From NCBI GenBank assembly GCA_008508345.1, contig QNGE01001226.1, positions 31,432 through 95,431 on the forward strand: 64,000 bases of DNA, written 5' to 3'. A model generated the notes under the pieces. The model was not told the origin of the DNA, did not search any database, and was given only the letters and a program-made list of their open reading frames with translations. This stretch comes from Paragonimus westermani. Its lineage: Eukaryota > Platyhelminthes > Trematoda > Plagiorchiida > Troglotrematidae. Shown here piece by piece: positions 20,410 through 32,340 of this stretch (the first letter of the stretch is position 1; each line of letters starts with the position of its first letter). The position numbers and the translations under genes were made by a program.

Positions 20410-20517
20410 TTCGAAAGAGGCTGGCTGGAAAGTCTATCTGAATGCGAACGCTGCGATCAAATGTGAGTGATGGTCAACTTGAAAATAAACCAAATCCCCG
20501 ACTACTCATCAGTAATC

Positions 20518-20643
20518 TAAAATATCGCCTTGCAGGTTTAATGAGTTCTGTGATCTCGACCTGTCTCGGAAGTCCTAATCGCGGGGTTATCGATTGGAGT
20601 TAACAGGCAGTAACTGTGTCTCCTCTCGAGACGATCGGGCAAC
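20518..20643 (+). other. 126-bp spacer between direct SINE copies
   Basis: Sequence between the tail of copy 2 and the leader of copy 3. It is not repeated after copy 3, so the pair is not a clean tandem duplication of the whole 431-bp period. No feature is recognised inside. Confidence 0.6.
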
Positions 20644-20948
20644 CTGATCATTGCTCACAAGCGAGAGTGGTTGAGCGTTCAGATTTGATGATTCGGTCGT
20701 GCCTAATGTGAGGTCAATGGCGCAGTGGTTAACACGGTTGCCTCATGATTGGAATGTCCGGAGTTCAAATCCCGGCCGTGGCAAGGATATGCACTACTGA
20801 CGAGCTCTAATGAGAGCGAAACTCGAGTCTAGTGCTTCTTTTCGAAAGAGGCTGGCTGGAAAGTCTATCTGAATGCGAACGCTGCGATCAAATGTGAGTG
20901 ATGGTCAACTTGAAAATAAACCAAATCCCCGACTACTCATCAGTAATC
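20644..20948 (+). mobile_element. SINE copy 3: tRNA-derived, hammerhead-bearing
   Basis: Direct repeat of copy 2 at a 431-bp offset, differing by only a handful of substitutions in the leader. A box at 20718-20728, B box at 20763-20771, hammerhead at 20783-20840 and the same 3' tail ending at 20948. The near identity contrasts with the decayed copy 1 and with the relics at 21.7 and 54.4 kb, so copies 2 and 3 are recent or have been homogenised. Confidence 0.9.
20783..20840 (+). ncRNA. Type I hammerhead ribozyme (intact core), SINE copy 3
   Basis: Identical in sequence to the ribozyme at 20352-20409. Stem I GCACTA/TAGTGC is at 20791-20796 and 20830-20835, CTGACGA at 20797-20803, GAAA at 20818-20821, and cleavage is expected after C20829. 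A transcript reading through both copies would release a 431-nt unit between the two cleavage sites. Confidence 0.9.
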
Positions 20949-21655
20949 CATCTAAATCACTGACATTATGCAAAAATGAGAGCGAGCAGATAAGACTTGT
21001 ATTCGCCCTCGTACGGTATTACCAAAACCACTCATATATAATGAAGAGATGGTGTGGAAACAACACAATGTGGCTTCTTTGAGTTTTCGTAAACAGTTGA
21101 TCCCGGTGGCCAATCATAAATTGACAGGCGACCCTTTAGACTCTGTGTGTTCCCGTTAGGCATGTCATGTCCGTTTTCTCGAATTGTAGACTCCCTTTGA
21201 AAACAGGTCACGCGTTCATTCGCACAAACACTCTTTTATATTTCTACATTTTCTCGCAAACCAGTCATCCTAAGGTCCTCAAAGTCTTGCTCATAACTGT
21301 CAACAGACAGGCTTTATGTGAACAGAATCCGTCGAGATCGACTCTCTGCCTGCAGCATAAGGACCCACTAGCCAACCTGCATGTGTGGAGATTGACTCCT
21401 CGTGTCTTGATGCTTAGAGAAACAACTCAACCGAGGACACTATGTCGCTAAAACTTTTGGTCACGTTAGTGAAGATAGTGAATATGAAAAACTGCTTTTC
21501 ACTGTCCGTATCTGAAGCTCCATTTACCGTACAGTAATGTTGGTGTGCAAAGCCACTTCAGGCCTTCCGCACATCTACTTCAACTCTGTCCTTCTGACCG
21601 GTTTGGGTTGAAAAGTTTACAACCAACCTCTCATTTTATGATGTATTTAGGGTTA
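20949..21655. other. Stretch with no recognised gene
   Basis: Follows the SINE cluster. It holds one open frame of 94 codons (21167-21451, plus) without recognisable similarity. Confidence 0.5.
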
Positions 21656-21717
21656 ATGATGAGTAGTCGATGATCTGATCAATTTGAAGTTGAACGTCAT
21701 TCACATTTAATCACAGG
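21656..21717 (-). repeat. Relic of SINE 3' tail, inverted
   Basis: On the minus strand this ~62-bp block aligns with the last ~65 bp of the intact SINEs: the words GATGAGTAGTCG, AAGTTGA and TCACATTTAATC match the reverse complement of the tail with scattered changes. The rest of the element is not recognisable beyond it. Confidence 0.6.
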
Positions 21718-24609
21718 AACAAGTGGTGTGAGATGATTCGTAGATGTTCTAGTGTGCGAAAAATAGCTCATCTTTCCATGAAGGCGACGAGTATTTAAAG
21801 GATAAGGACTGAAAAGACGCGGTTTGACGAGGTTTGCAGGTCAGAATGTATTACAAGAATCCAATTATGTGCGCATATCTTGGATTTTAGCTCAGGTCTC
21901 TAGCCTGACACATGGCATACCCATAAATTGGGTGTTGGGTCACCAGATGACTGTGTTTACCGTAGTGAGTGAACTGGCGTGTTTTCTGTGACTTGCTTTA
22001 TTAACACACAAATAAACGCATACATAATTTCGTGAACGTAGAAGGAGTTAGGGATTGCCACTGATATCTAACGCTAGCCGGACTAAAGGTGGGGAACAAT
22101 AACTGGTTTCACTCGACAATAATATAGCTTCTTTAATCAGAGAATTTCCAGTTCTCATTTTGTCCTGAGGAGTAATGTTTTTTTGTGTGAGTTGGTAGAC
22201 ATCGCTCATATATAACGTTTACTTGTAACATGTTTTACAGCCATCTTTTGTCAAATAAACCATCTCAAACAGACCGGTTGACCTCTACGTCACAGATTTT
22301 GATCAGCCCCATCGACTGATGATTAGGTTAAACTTTATACTGAGTAGGCCACTTTCATTGTTTGTCAATTCTTGCTTCAAAGGGTTAATTCTAGTGGATG
22401 AATTTCGCACACATCATTATTATAGGCACGAACATGTGACTCGGGTTAGGATGGTAGTCAGAAAACTTATGTCACCAGTCCTTACCTGTCTATTTGTCAG
22501 TTGACTGAAATCTTATGTACATTATCTTATTTTGTTGTGATTACCAAGCTGATCAACGATTTTTCCTAATAAGTTCTTCCTGTGTGGTAGCTTGCCTACT
22601 TCACTATTCCGTTCGACTAAATGGAATTCCAATGTCTATTTAGTGACTGACTTGGTAGGGTGCACAGAATGTGATTTGAGTATTGGGGAGTAACCTACGT
22701 TTCTTATACCTTCTGAGTAGAGGGTTGTGCTGAACTTCATAGCTGGTCTGGTGGATAATCTCTGCACAATTTCACTAGGTGTCAAATCATTTTAAGCTAG
22801 TGGAAAAGGTTTCCGGGTGTGAGCAAATTACGGATCTGTACATAACGGATATATCTTTGGATTGAAATTTTGTACAAATACTTTCTAAGTGGGTCGGAAT
22901 CATTTAACTTTTAAATGTGATTACCCAGTGTTGTAGACATCTGAATTGTACCTTACTAAGACCTTAAGGTCTTGCTGACTATTTTGCCGTTAAGCAAGTG
23001 TGGCTACAAATGGGCATAACGTATCTGTCATCTTATCGTAATACGTGAGAGCATGAAAGCTATCGAAATCGTTATTTTTACACGTTCTAGGAACTACCCA
23101 ACAGCTCGTGAAATCTATTTCCCATCATACCCAATGTGCGCTTATGGCCGGCTACAAAACAACAGCTCAAAAACCCCACTGTGGTCACTACTAGACGTCA
23201 TTGGTTTTGGCACACCACGTGTGTATCATGTGCTTTTCGACCTGCGATGCGCGAACTAGAAGGCTGAGTTGCAACACTGCATAGACTGCCACAGAACAGA
23301 AACTAGCATCAGCAAAACGGATAAGCTACCTTGGTCCTCTGATTTTGGATTGTTTCAGTATGTATGAATGTGGCCGACTTAATCTAGCACGCTAAACCTG
23401 GACATAACACATCCTTTAACAAACACAGGGTCACAAAACAAAGTTAGTCGTGTAAATACCGTGGGATTTCTGTCTGTGTGTGCACGTCACCAAGATTTCA
23501 CTTCATCGGCTAACCGGAATCTTGTCTTCCACACCAACATCAGCCTTCAGTCGAATCATCCGGCTCATAACGTTATGTCTTTGGAATTGTCCACGTGATG
23601 TATGCACATGTAATTGTAGGTACTAATTACGAATGAACACATGACAATACAGCAACAACACTTTAATTCACCTGCCACACTTCCATGGAACCTGTCACCA
23701 GGTGTTTTTGTCTCAAGCTACCTGGGTATGAGAACATCAGAAATTACCACATTTTTTGTTACAAGTACCTGTAACACTCAACCTCAGTCAACTACCCTTC
23801 TTGTTTAAAATTTAGCCTTTAGAGAACACATTTACTCTACCTAGTGGTGTCTGTCTTCCGAATTGCTTGTCAGTCATCTGTGCCACATTGTCACACCATT
23901 TGGCCAAGCATTCGGACGAACGCAATGAAGTGGACAGATTCCTTATAATGATTAAAAAAACTCCGGCTACTTGGTTGCACGCACTGTTTCACAAAATCGA
24001 TATAAATGTATACCCATATAGATATATGTATATTCCAAGCATAAAACAACCTACTAACCTACAATCTATTGGACTTTTTCAAAGTGTTGTAACTATCAGA
24101 AATACCAACTTTCCACATATTTCTAACCACGTGGGAGGTACGGAAACTGAACACCAAGGATATTTCCAATTGGTGAAACTGTATGGTTTCAAATGTTATG
24201 ATAAATATCATGCAAAATAGCCATGCCAAAAGTTCTATCAGAATCACACTGATGTTCGGTAGGCTAACGGAGGTGGGTAGTAGTAACAAACTAATTTACT
24301 GAAAATACGATATTTATTTTCAATAAACAAAAATGTAGTCGACTACAGAAGACGGATTATAAATTCATCAATTGCACCACGAGCAAACTACCAGACACAA
24401 TAATGTCTATAAAAAAACAAGAGTGTACACGATGGATCATTACATTGGAAAATTATTGCGTTGTACTTGTGAGTGTGTTTGTATGGTGTTGAGAAAAAAT
24501 TACAAAAAATAGAATGATTACCTTGAAGCAAAAGAAAAAATGAACGAAACTGGTAGTGTTAGCCCAACTATTACATTGAATTTCTCGATCACCAAAAGTC
24601 TGTGGGTGA
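21718..24609. other. Stretch with no recognised gene
   Basis: Unique-looking sequence. Short open frames (22319-22504, 23053-23259, 23867-24220 plus) show no family resemblance. No RNA gene or repeat identified. Confidence 0.5.
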
Positions 24610-24637
24610 CCGCTCACGTGATCGATCACGTGAGCGG
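24610..24637. promoter_or_regulatory. Perfect 28-bp palindrome with twin E-boxes
   Basis: The half-site CCGCTCACGTGATC is followed at once by its exact reverse complement, with no spacer. Each half holds a CACGTG E-box (24615-24620 and 24627-24632), the site bound by bHLH-leucine-zipper dimers of the Myc/Max/USF type; the centre is ATCGAT. About 30 bp downstream, GGATGGCGGC on the minus strand (near 24670-24680) resembles the core of a YY1 site. A promoter role is inference; no gene start is evident next to it. Confidence 0.55.
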
Positions 24638-26889
24638 ATTCCTCGTGTTGATGCACCATCACACAAAGCCGCCATCCTGAAATCTGGAGGGTGTGGCTTC
24701 AAAAATGGCCTAAGCCAGTTCTGTGTATATATGGAGGTTATCAGCCTGGTTACTTCTGCAACGGTTTTGGGGACTGGGAGATCGGAGCGGTTGTGTAATT
24801 AGTCACTCCAGTTTAAATCTTTTGTTCTTGTGTTTCATTACTCGATATTGAGCTGTAATCATCAACAGCACAGTAAGCATGAGAGTTTACCATCCAGAAT
24901 GCTTTCCATTTAATCGCCTAACTTAAATTGCGTTCAAATCGAGTTATCAATGAGGGATTTATTGTCGTGCGTACCAGTGCATTGTTAAAACCGAATATTT
25001 TACTGGTTTGAACACGATTGAACGCTTTGTTTATTGAAGCTTTACAACCGGTCATCTTATTCAACCACGTCTGCCAGTTGATGTTTTGTGATCAAACACC
25101 GAATAGTTCCAGAAGAATAACTCATTTGCAAGCCATTCATATAGTCTCATCCAGACTCAAGGGACTTCTTAGAACAGTGCATACAGCGGCAGTCATCTTT
25201 GACGTACACTAAAGAATCCGGTTGTACGACCGATGTGCTTGTTGAGACTGAGTTGGTGGTCTGAAAATTGTGGGTGGAGAGTAATTTTCATTTTGTAAAC
25301 TACGAGTGGCGTGTGTCCTTGAAGGAACTTCCCCTTGAAGTGTTAACAACCAGAGGATCCGAATGAATGCAATCTATTCTAGATTGTCAGTCGTTTTTCA
25401 TTGGCTAAGGTAGCACACGTTCGATATCAGCAATCTTTTATCTGGTTCCTCCTTAGTTAATCTCAACCAGTTGAGCTGGTCTAAACGGGGTTCAGAGTGG
25501 GAAACGAGTTGAAATAGCCTCTTCTTGAGTAGTGATCAACCCATTCGTTTGGTGGACTATCCGATCCAGGTATTTTTTTCTTTAATCGTGACCAAAACTG
25601 AAGACTGTCTAACCGTTGGTTTCGAGAAAAACAACCCCCTACAAAAATCCTCCTTTTTCAGGTCAATGAAGTCTCTCTTCTGCTTGGATCCCTGATATCA
25701 AAACGGGAGTTACACGTACAAGCTAAGAACGCCGCAAAAATCTTGTTTCCTGCGTGTGTAAGTTGTTTATATGAAACATGATGTTTCTTTCAATGTTCAC
25801 TATACTGGCTTTAGAAATGTTCCCCACCGGAATATGAGTGGCAGTTCAAAATGCATAATTCTTTGAAAAAACTCATTTCACATCTAAATTTATAACCCTT
25901 AGACAAAATCTTTCATCATCCACTGTCCACCGTTAGTCGAATTAGCCTCAACTCCCCACATGACTGATCCTTAAGGGGCTGAAAGTTATTTGTAAGTTAT
26001 CTGCACTAAATTAAGTGTGTATGGAGTCAAACTATTTGTGTGTCGTGTTGAGCATGTTATTAATAAGTGAGTTAAGAATAACACAAAGTTGCGATCAATT
26101 TGTAATACTCTACGTTCTAACCCCCACGTGTGACCTTCCTTAGGAGTGTTGTGATCTAACTCAAATTAATATCAATGTGAGGAAGAAGGAGGTAGTTGAA
26201 ACGTAGAGGAGCACAACTTGCTGATAACGTTGTTTTATTCTCAATCTATGTGTCAGTAGCTGGAAGGCAATTTGCCGCGAGGTTTTGAAACGTGGAGAAA
26301 ATAATGGACAAATGTGTTACCGGAAAACAAGATGTCACAAGTTGAGGGTGTTACTGATGTGGGCTGTGGAACGCTTCGTTGAAGAGTTGTGTAATCACCT
26401 GGTGGGTCCCATTCACTGAACCTCAGTCAAGTAGCCACTGGGCTGTGAAGTATCAAAATAATTCGACATTTTAACTGTCGGTTCTCTGGTCCAATAAGAG
26501 TACTAATGTTGTGACCTCGAAGGACGCTTGACCTGCGAAGTCGTGCATTGTACGGAATCTCTCAAAGGTTTTGTGGAAACGAAACAGTGAACGCATACAC
26601 TCAGTTGCATGACTGACCTGTATCCGTACCCACTGGGCATCATCGTTCTCACTGGTGACATGTCCCATGTAGCGTACACACAGGACTCCAAGAATTTTCT
26701 ACTGGTTCTTCGTCTCCCTGCTGTTGAGACTTACCCTATAGATCCTCACAAACTAAGGTGCATGCTGACAACAATGACAGTCGGGCAATCTAATCCAGCC
26801 AATTGCGGATAGAAAGAAAGATTCAGGACACAAGAAGACGTGAACGAACCCCTTCAGACTACGCCCTGAGGTTAACACTCATTGGTATG
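24638..26889. other. Stretch with no recognised gene
   Basis: Contains the YY1-like word noted above and only short, unrecognised open frames (for example 26471-26668 minus, 26609-26812 plus). If the palindrome is a promoter, a first exon could lie within a few hundred bases on either side, but no start-codon context or conserved peptide was found. Confidence 0.45.
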
Positions 26890-27175
26890 ATGTGCTTATG
26901 TGCCTATGAATTACTGGTTATTTGGTTCCCACACCATTCAACCACACTGTTATACAACCGGTGAATCGGTTACTCGAAGCCCCGAATCATCGATTGCCAG
27001 ACACCTCATGATAACAGGTCACCAGGTGGTCCCACTTAACTCTTTCAAAATATTGTTACGCCAGCAGAACCCGAAGCTACTGGCCTTTAGCGGAACCATG
27101 CTGAGTAAAGCTCACCAGCCGGCGCTAGGTGCACAAAAGTGGGTGAAGCAACCTATAAGGTTGCCGTGGTGGTGA
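26890..27175 (+). pseudogene. PLE endonuclease C-terminal fragment
   Basis: The plus-strand frame 26900-27175 contains SSIARHLMITGHQVVPLNSF, which matches the conserved block after the GIY-YIG core of Penelope-like proteins (SxIAxHLxxTGHxVxxxxxF). It continues as KILLRQQNPKLLAF, then SKAHQPALGAQKWVKQ and the terminal LPW block. The GIY and YIG motifs upstream are not readable. It is a short, 5'-truncated PLE remnant with its reading frame still open to the usual LPW end. Confidence 0.72.
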
Positions 27176-30100
27176 TGACATAATACGTGGTGTGATTGTA
27201 TGCGTGTCCATACCCTGTCTATCCCCAATTGTCTGTCATATATAACTTGCATGTTTTACGTTTGTGACTGATGAGAGTAAACGAAATGTTAACCAATCGC
27301 AACTTGTCTCCTTTCTGCGCTGATGATGTTATACAATGGTCTTCAATAGGCTGAGAAAATCTATATAAACTGGTCAGTTTTTGTAAAATTGCAAAAGAAT
27401 TATTCATACTACTGTCTAGCCTTAAGAGAGAATCAAGCGGACGACAAAAGCAGCGACGGCCGTTATGCACTAGTAAGTTTGTCTGATCAAATCACTGATC
27501 CCGTGGGATATTCCAACAAAGCTGACGATAGGTTCCACGTGATTCATATTCTCGACCACCAGCATTAAGCTTCCGCTTATTCGTTTACCCAATCCACCGC
27601 TTCTGGGACAAATGTTAGTGCCAGTCGTGCGCAATAAGTTCTCACTGGTCCTGAACCAATGAAACTATCACTATCACCTTGAACATTTGCTGTGATTTTG
27701 ATTATTTCGATATCATTACTATTCTTTCAAAATTTGATCAGAATTTTTTCCCAAAGAACCATGTTGGGAAAAGGATGATGTCTGACTCTCAGTTCAACAA
27801 GCAATCTCGTTATCATCACCTCTCAGAATACGTTCGTTTTAGATACTTAGTTTGGACAGATGCAGCAGATTCGTCTGCTGATCCGGTCTGTCACACTAAT
27901 CAATCACCTCAGACAACACTAACAGCTGACGCACAGATGATTCAGTTCAAATCGGACAAGTAAATTGGAGCTGAGGCTCAATATTCAAATTCAGATTGTA
28001 GATGACACATTCTGTTCTGCAATACGAAACTACTCAAGTGGTAGGCGGAAACGCAAGAGGCTTACGTTATCGCCAATCTGATAGAAAATCTCATTACAGG
28101 AGCAGCCAACTTACTAACACGTCACCACCCGTGAACTTTTGCAATAAACAACCGGACGGTTTTGGGAAAGTACAGGCTGCTTACCGTCTGAATAATCCTT
28201 ACAAAAGTGGTGCCGGATATGACAAGTAAAACTAACTGGCCCTGGTTACTGTGAGGCTTTTGAACTGATGCACTTCGGCGATAATATTAGGTGACGTAAA
28301 CATCATAAATTTCAAGCATTGAGTGTGCGTCGTTACTTAGTCAGCATTATATCCGCCAAGCTGCATTATCAACAGTCTAAATGTGAACTAATTACCCTGT
28401 ATTCAGGCTCATTTGTAAACCGTACCCTCCAGGACATGTCACAGAATAATGAACTGAATGACTCGAAAAGCGCGGATGAGTTAGCGTCCAGAAAGGTGTA
28501 TCCAAGTGCTCGTTGCATGAAAGGACACCCTCGCAACATGCGACGTATAAGCTGAGATGTTGCCTTGCCAAAATTACTTCAGCGTCTAATTATAAAAATC
28601 GACACCCTAGTTGCCATTTCATTTGACCTTCTTCTAAGTACATATGTCCGATCCCTATCCCTTGCGGTTCGTATACGCCTTGTCCTAGGATTCTCCTAAA
28701 TAACGCTCGTGAGCGTCGTGAGACATCTGTACCATCGTAACATTTTCCCACCGGTTTATCCCTATCTGCAGGGATGTTAATATCCTACACCCTTTCAGGT
28801 AGATCAGTTCACTCATAGAGAGAGGTTAGTTTCACAACCGTTAATTTGCTTTAGATCACTGGTGCTAATGCAAAGCACTCACAAACGGGGGTGGCCATAT
28901 TATCCTGCCCTGTTTATTTACGACGCTCCTGTTCGCAATTCACTTTCAATAAAGAATAACCAAATCAGGTTCACTGTGCAACCGTCCAATACCGTCCGTC
29001 CATTTGACGTGAAATGTGGCTGTTGACTTGCTTCGTATGGGGTCAAGCGGTAAGAGCAGGTTGTTGGTACAGTTGTGTCGCGGAACGTATATGGGTTGTT
29101 GCTTAGTGAAAGTTGGGTAATTTAGCATTAGTAGGCAAATACCATATTTCACTCGCTATTCACTATTGGCTGTTTTGTTGTGTATGATCAATTGAACCTT
29201 ATTTTCATTCTGTAACTGACTCACCGCATACCCCCCCCCCAAAAAAATGGTCAGTTATTGCTTTCTCCTTATATTAGAAGATGTCCGTGATTTTTCCGAC
29301 TTTTTGACGATTGTATTTAATGTTTTTGAGCCTCATTGATTGTTACCAAAAACTCGGTCTAGTAAAGAGCCTCGTTCCTTTTACAAATGGATGTGTGATC
29401 GATAAAATGACATCATTTGCAGCTGAACACCCTCGAACGCAATTCACCTTCCGATTGTTCGTAACCATGTTGCAGAGCTGCCTGTCTACTTTGATGAACA
29501 CATGAAGTGATTGAAAGCATGCAGGCATGAGGTTGCTCAGACGTGAGAAGACAAACTGTTGAACATGTTCTAACTTCCAAACATGGCACGTTGTAATTTT
29601 TGCTGATTATACGTGTGTGTTATCTGGGGGTACTTAGTCTCCAATCGCAAACAGCCAGACAGAAATTTTGCAAATCTTCGTCTTACTGGTGTCTGACTGA
29701 TGTATGCCTGGCCCATTCCTTCTCAACTGCCATGCCAATCTAACGTAGTTCATATGCATCCCAGCTTGAATAATACTAATTCTCTCAACCACATCAGTCT
29801 GGAAGTATAAAATTGAGAAATAATCCAGAGGGCATACTGTGCTGCCTACTACCACAACAATACAGTAACAGTGCGCCCAGGAGAAGCTGAGAAAATCACA
29901 GTTGTCAGATTTGTTGACCATTGAATACCGTTCTGTTCCACCTGCTGAATCAGCGGCTAGAAAAGCTTGTACGAATATTCGAAATCTGGATAGGCTAAAC
30001 AATGCTATCTACCGGACACCACTTCTGATCGGACAAAATTGAAAGAAGTTGTTGAAAGATTCAAAGCAGTTAGCGTCTGTTAGGGGGTGACAAAATGCTT

Positions 30101-32049
30101 TGAGAAGAGGTGTATACGCATTGATGTTTCTGCACAGTGTGCAGAAAGATAGTTTTTATATACTGAATGCATAGTTATTAGGTCGTGTAACGGCTTCCGG
30201 CATGGCCATGAAAAGCACAATGCAGCGAACAAGCTCGTTTTCAGTGTTCCAGGATAACAACTTTATCAGAACTTCACAACTGAATCATGCAGGAAGAAAA
30301 CGGAAAACGGATGGTTAATGAAGTAAGCTAAATCATTGTCGAACCGTAATCAGGTAACTGCTTGAACAGCGAATCTTTACAGGTTAACAGAGTGATGAAT
30401 TGGCCAGAGCGGTAACAAAGACTGAACGAAAGGTTCCTAGGTCAAAGGGACGGATTTTACGCGCAAATTTCAATAGCTTCAGTTATGGACAGAATCCTAC
30501 GTCTCATCGCCATCCAGTGGATGATCATGACACCTTTTACGTGATGATGGAACAAATGGCACTTTCAATGAATTCATAGTCACACTTTATGTTCATTGGG
30601 GAAAATATCGAACGCGCTTAAAATGAAAAACCTTCACTATGTTTGATCATGATTTCACGGGAGGAAACCGATCAACTGAAGTAAAAGCCCGCCCATACCC
30701 GTTGGAGGATCGTGTTTTATTACAACAGATGGGTGGTCGATAGGGGTTAGGTCTACTATGAGAACCTAAACGCTAATGCACAGAGATTTGTAAAACAAAA
30801 TGTAAATAAGTAAGGCCTGAAACAACCAATGATACGTTGACATATTAACCATCTCTCTGATCGAAGAGCTTAATACGAGTTTTCATTTTGTATGACACAA
30901 ATCCGTGTATCAACCTAAAACAGGGGAAGGTGTTTAGTGCGCTTTATGTTGTGGTTTCTCCTCTAGTTTGGAAGGTGACATAACAGTGGGGAATTTGCCG
31001 CATTTAAAAAATACCGAATTGAACGGTTTTTACAGTGCAAGACAAATGTTTGTAGCAAGAAGGTAGAATGGGCTAACAGTAATGTTCCACCAAACGGTGA
31101 GCCAAGGTTGAGTGGCGGACACAGTATGAAGAGCGAAAGCAGGGTCATAACTTTAATGAACAAAAATCGTATGTACATTTCTAGTACACTAAACATGGAA
31201 TAACTGTCTTTGGAGAAGTCTGTCTGTTCTGCCATTCTGTGCTGAACATGGCGACATGGATGCGTTGGTCAATGGGTACCTGTAGCCTTGTCTGGAACCA
31301 GCAACAACAGCGAAGCGAAATACCAAAGAGTGGGACACGGTTTTCGCAAAAAGGTGACACCTAAAATAGAGCCGACCAAAGAGTTGTCCAACAACCAAGT
31401 AATTTCACTGCTAGCTGCTCCATTTTGAAGGTAAACTGATTACCAGAAATCGTTATCAAAATGCAAGCATTTTGTACTAGTAAGGGTTTGCACGATTTGG
31501 AGAAGCAGTACCGAGTTCGTAGCTAGACTTTACATATAGAGGAACGTTCACTAAACAAGCCAATAAAACTAACTGGTTACGACCGGGACCACTAGAGGTC
31601 ACATCGGAATACTGGTCGCTATCCGTCACTAATTGGGGCAGGGAAACTGATAGCACATCGAATCAAGATTTCCTCAACTGTCATAGGTCTTCGACTGTAT
31701 GATACAACCCAATACAAAGTATTATATACGTGTCAAGCCAGCTGTTCCAAAATAAGACTCTCATGTGAATTTCTCCTTCCTGAGGCTAGGATGGTTACCC
31801 ATACCTCACTCCGGGAATAAGCAGACTCACATTTTCTAGTCTGCTCTACGATTGAAGTAGAAAAGTTATGAATAAGACGGTGGAAATACGCAAGTCATGT
31901 GATGTTCTCCGGAGCAACACTTCGTAATATTACACCACACACGGACGTAACTACCCTATGCAGACCATATAACGTTGCATATTTACGTATAGTACAGCTA
32001 ACCCGAGTATTACTAGTCTCATTGGCTAGGAGCAAACAGTCTACGCTTT
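27176..32049. other. Stretch with no recognised gene
   Basis: Almost 5 kb without an identifiable gene. Open frames up to about 120 codons occur (27679-27963, 28002-28229 plus; 29634-30002 minus), with no similarity that I can name. A short C10A7 run lies at 29231-29247. Confidence 0.45.
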
Positions 32050-32340
32050 TTACATCCCATGAGTTATACAAATATTCGTATAGCTACAATATGAACTACG
32101 TGGGGAGAACAGGCCAAGGAGCAAGTTCCTAAGTGGATGGAAATCCAACTAGAAACGCCAGACGCTTGTACAGAAGTCAACGGACGGTACTTAGTGTCAT
32201 CGATAACAAAACATGTAATTGAAACAAGATAGTTAAAATTCCTATGTGATTCCTGTGTGATTATTCGGAGCAACCGGAAACGCATCCTCCAGTTTGCTGA
32301 GGCTATGACCATCAGGCGTCAAAATCATCCCTATGTGTTC
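32050..32340 (+). pseudogene. PLE GIY-YIG endonuclease fragment
   Basis: A plus-strand translation gives ELYKYSYSYNMNYVGRTG (about 32060-32113), where YVGRTG is the YIG half of a GIY-YIG nuclease. After a frame slip it reads SSITKHVIETR (near 32197-32229), the AKHLxETGH block, and then SNRKRILQFAEAMTIRR (near 32268-32318), the FAEAxxI block of PLE C-termini. The order and spacing match the endonuclease ends at 18.5 and 26.9 kb. A stop and frameshifts make it non-functional, and the RT is absent. Confidence 0.7.

Larger units (their letters stand above)
20213..20517 (+). mobile_element. SINE copy 2: tRNA-derived, hammerhead-bearing
   Basis: A ~305-bp unit: a 5' leader, a tRNA-like region with pol III A box TGGCGCAGTGG (20287-20297) and B box GTTCAAATC (20332-20340), a type I hammerhead (20352-20409) and a unique 3' tail ending ACTACTCATCAGTAATC. 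This plan matches the SM-alpha SINEs of schistosomes, where the ribozyme lies just downstream of a tRNA-derived promoter. It has no coding capacity and needs reverse transcriptase from another element. The copy is nearly identical to 20644-20948, exactly 431 bp downstream. Confidence 0.9.

Noticed and set aside
29930..29975. PLE-like peptide PAESAARK
   Set aside because: Only one short block, without the KHL, FAEA or LPW neighbours in order.
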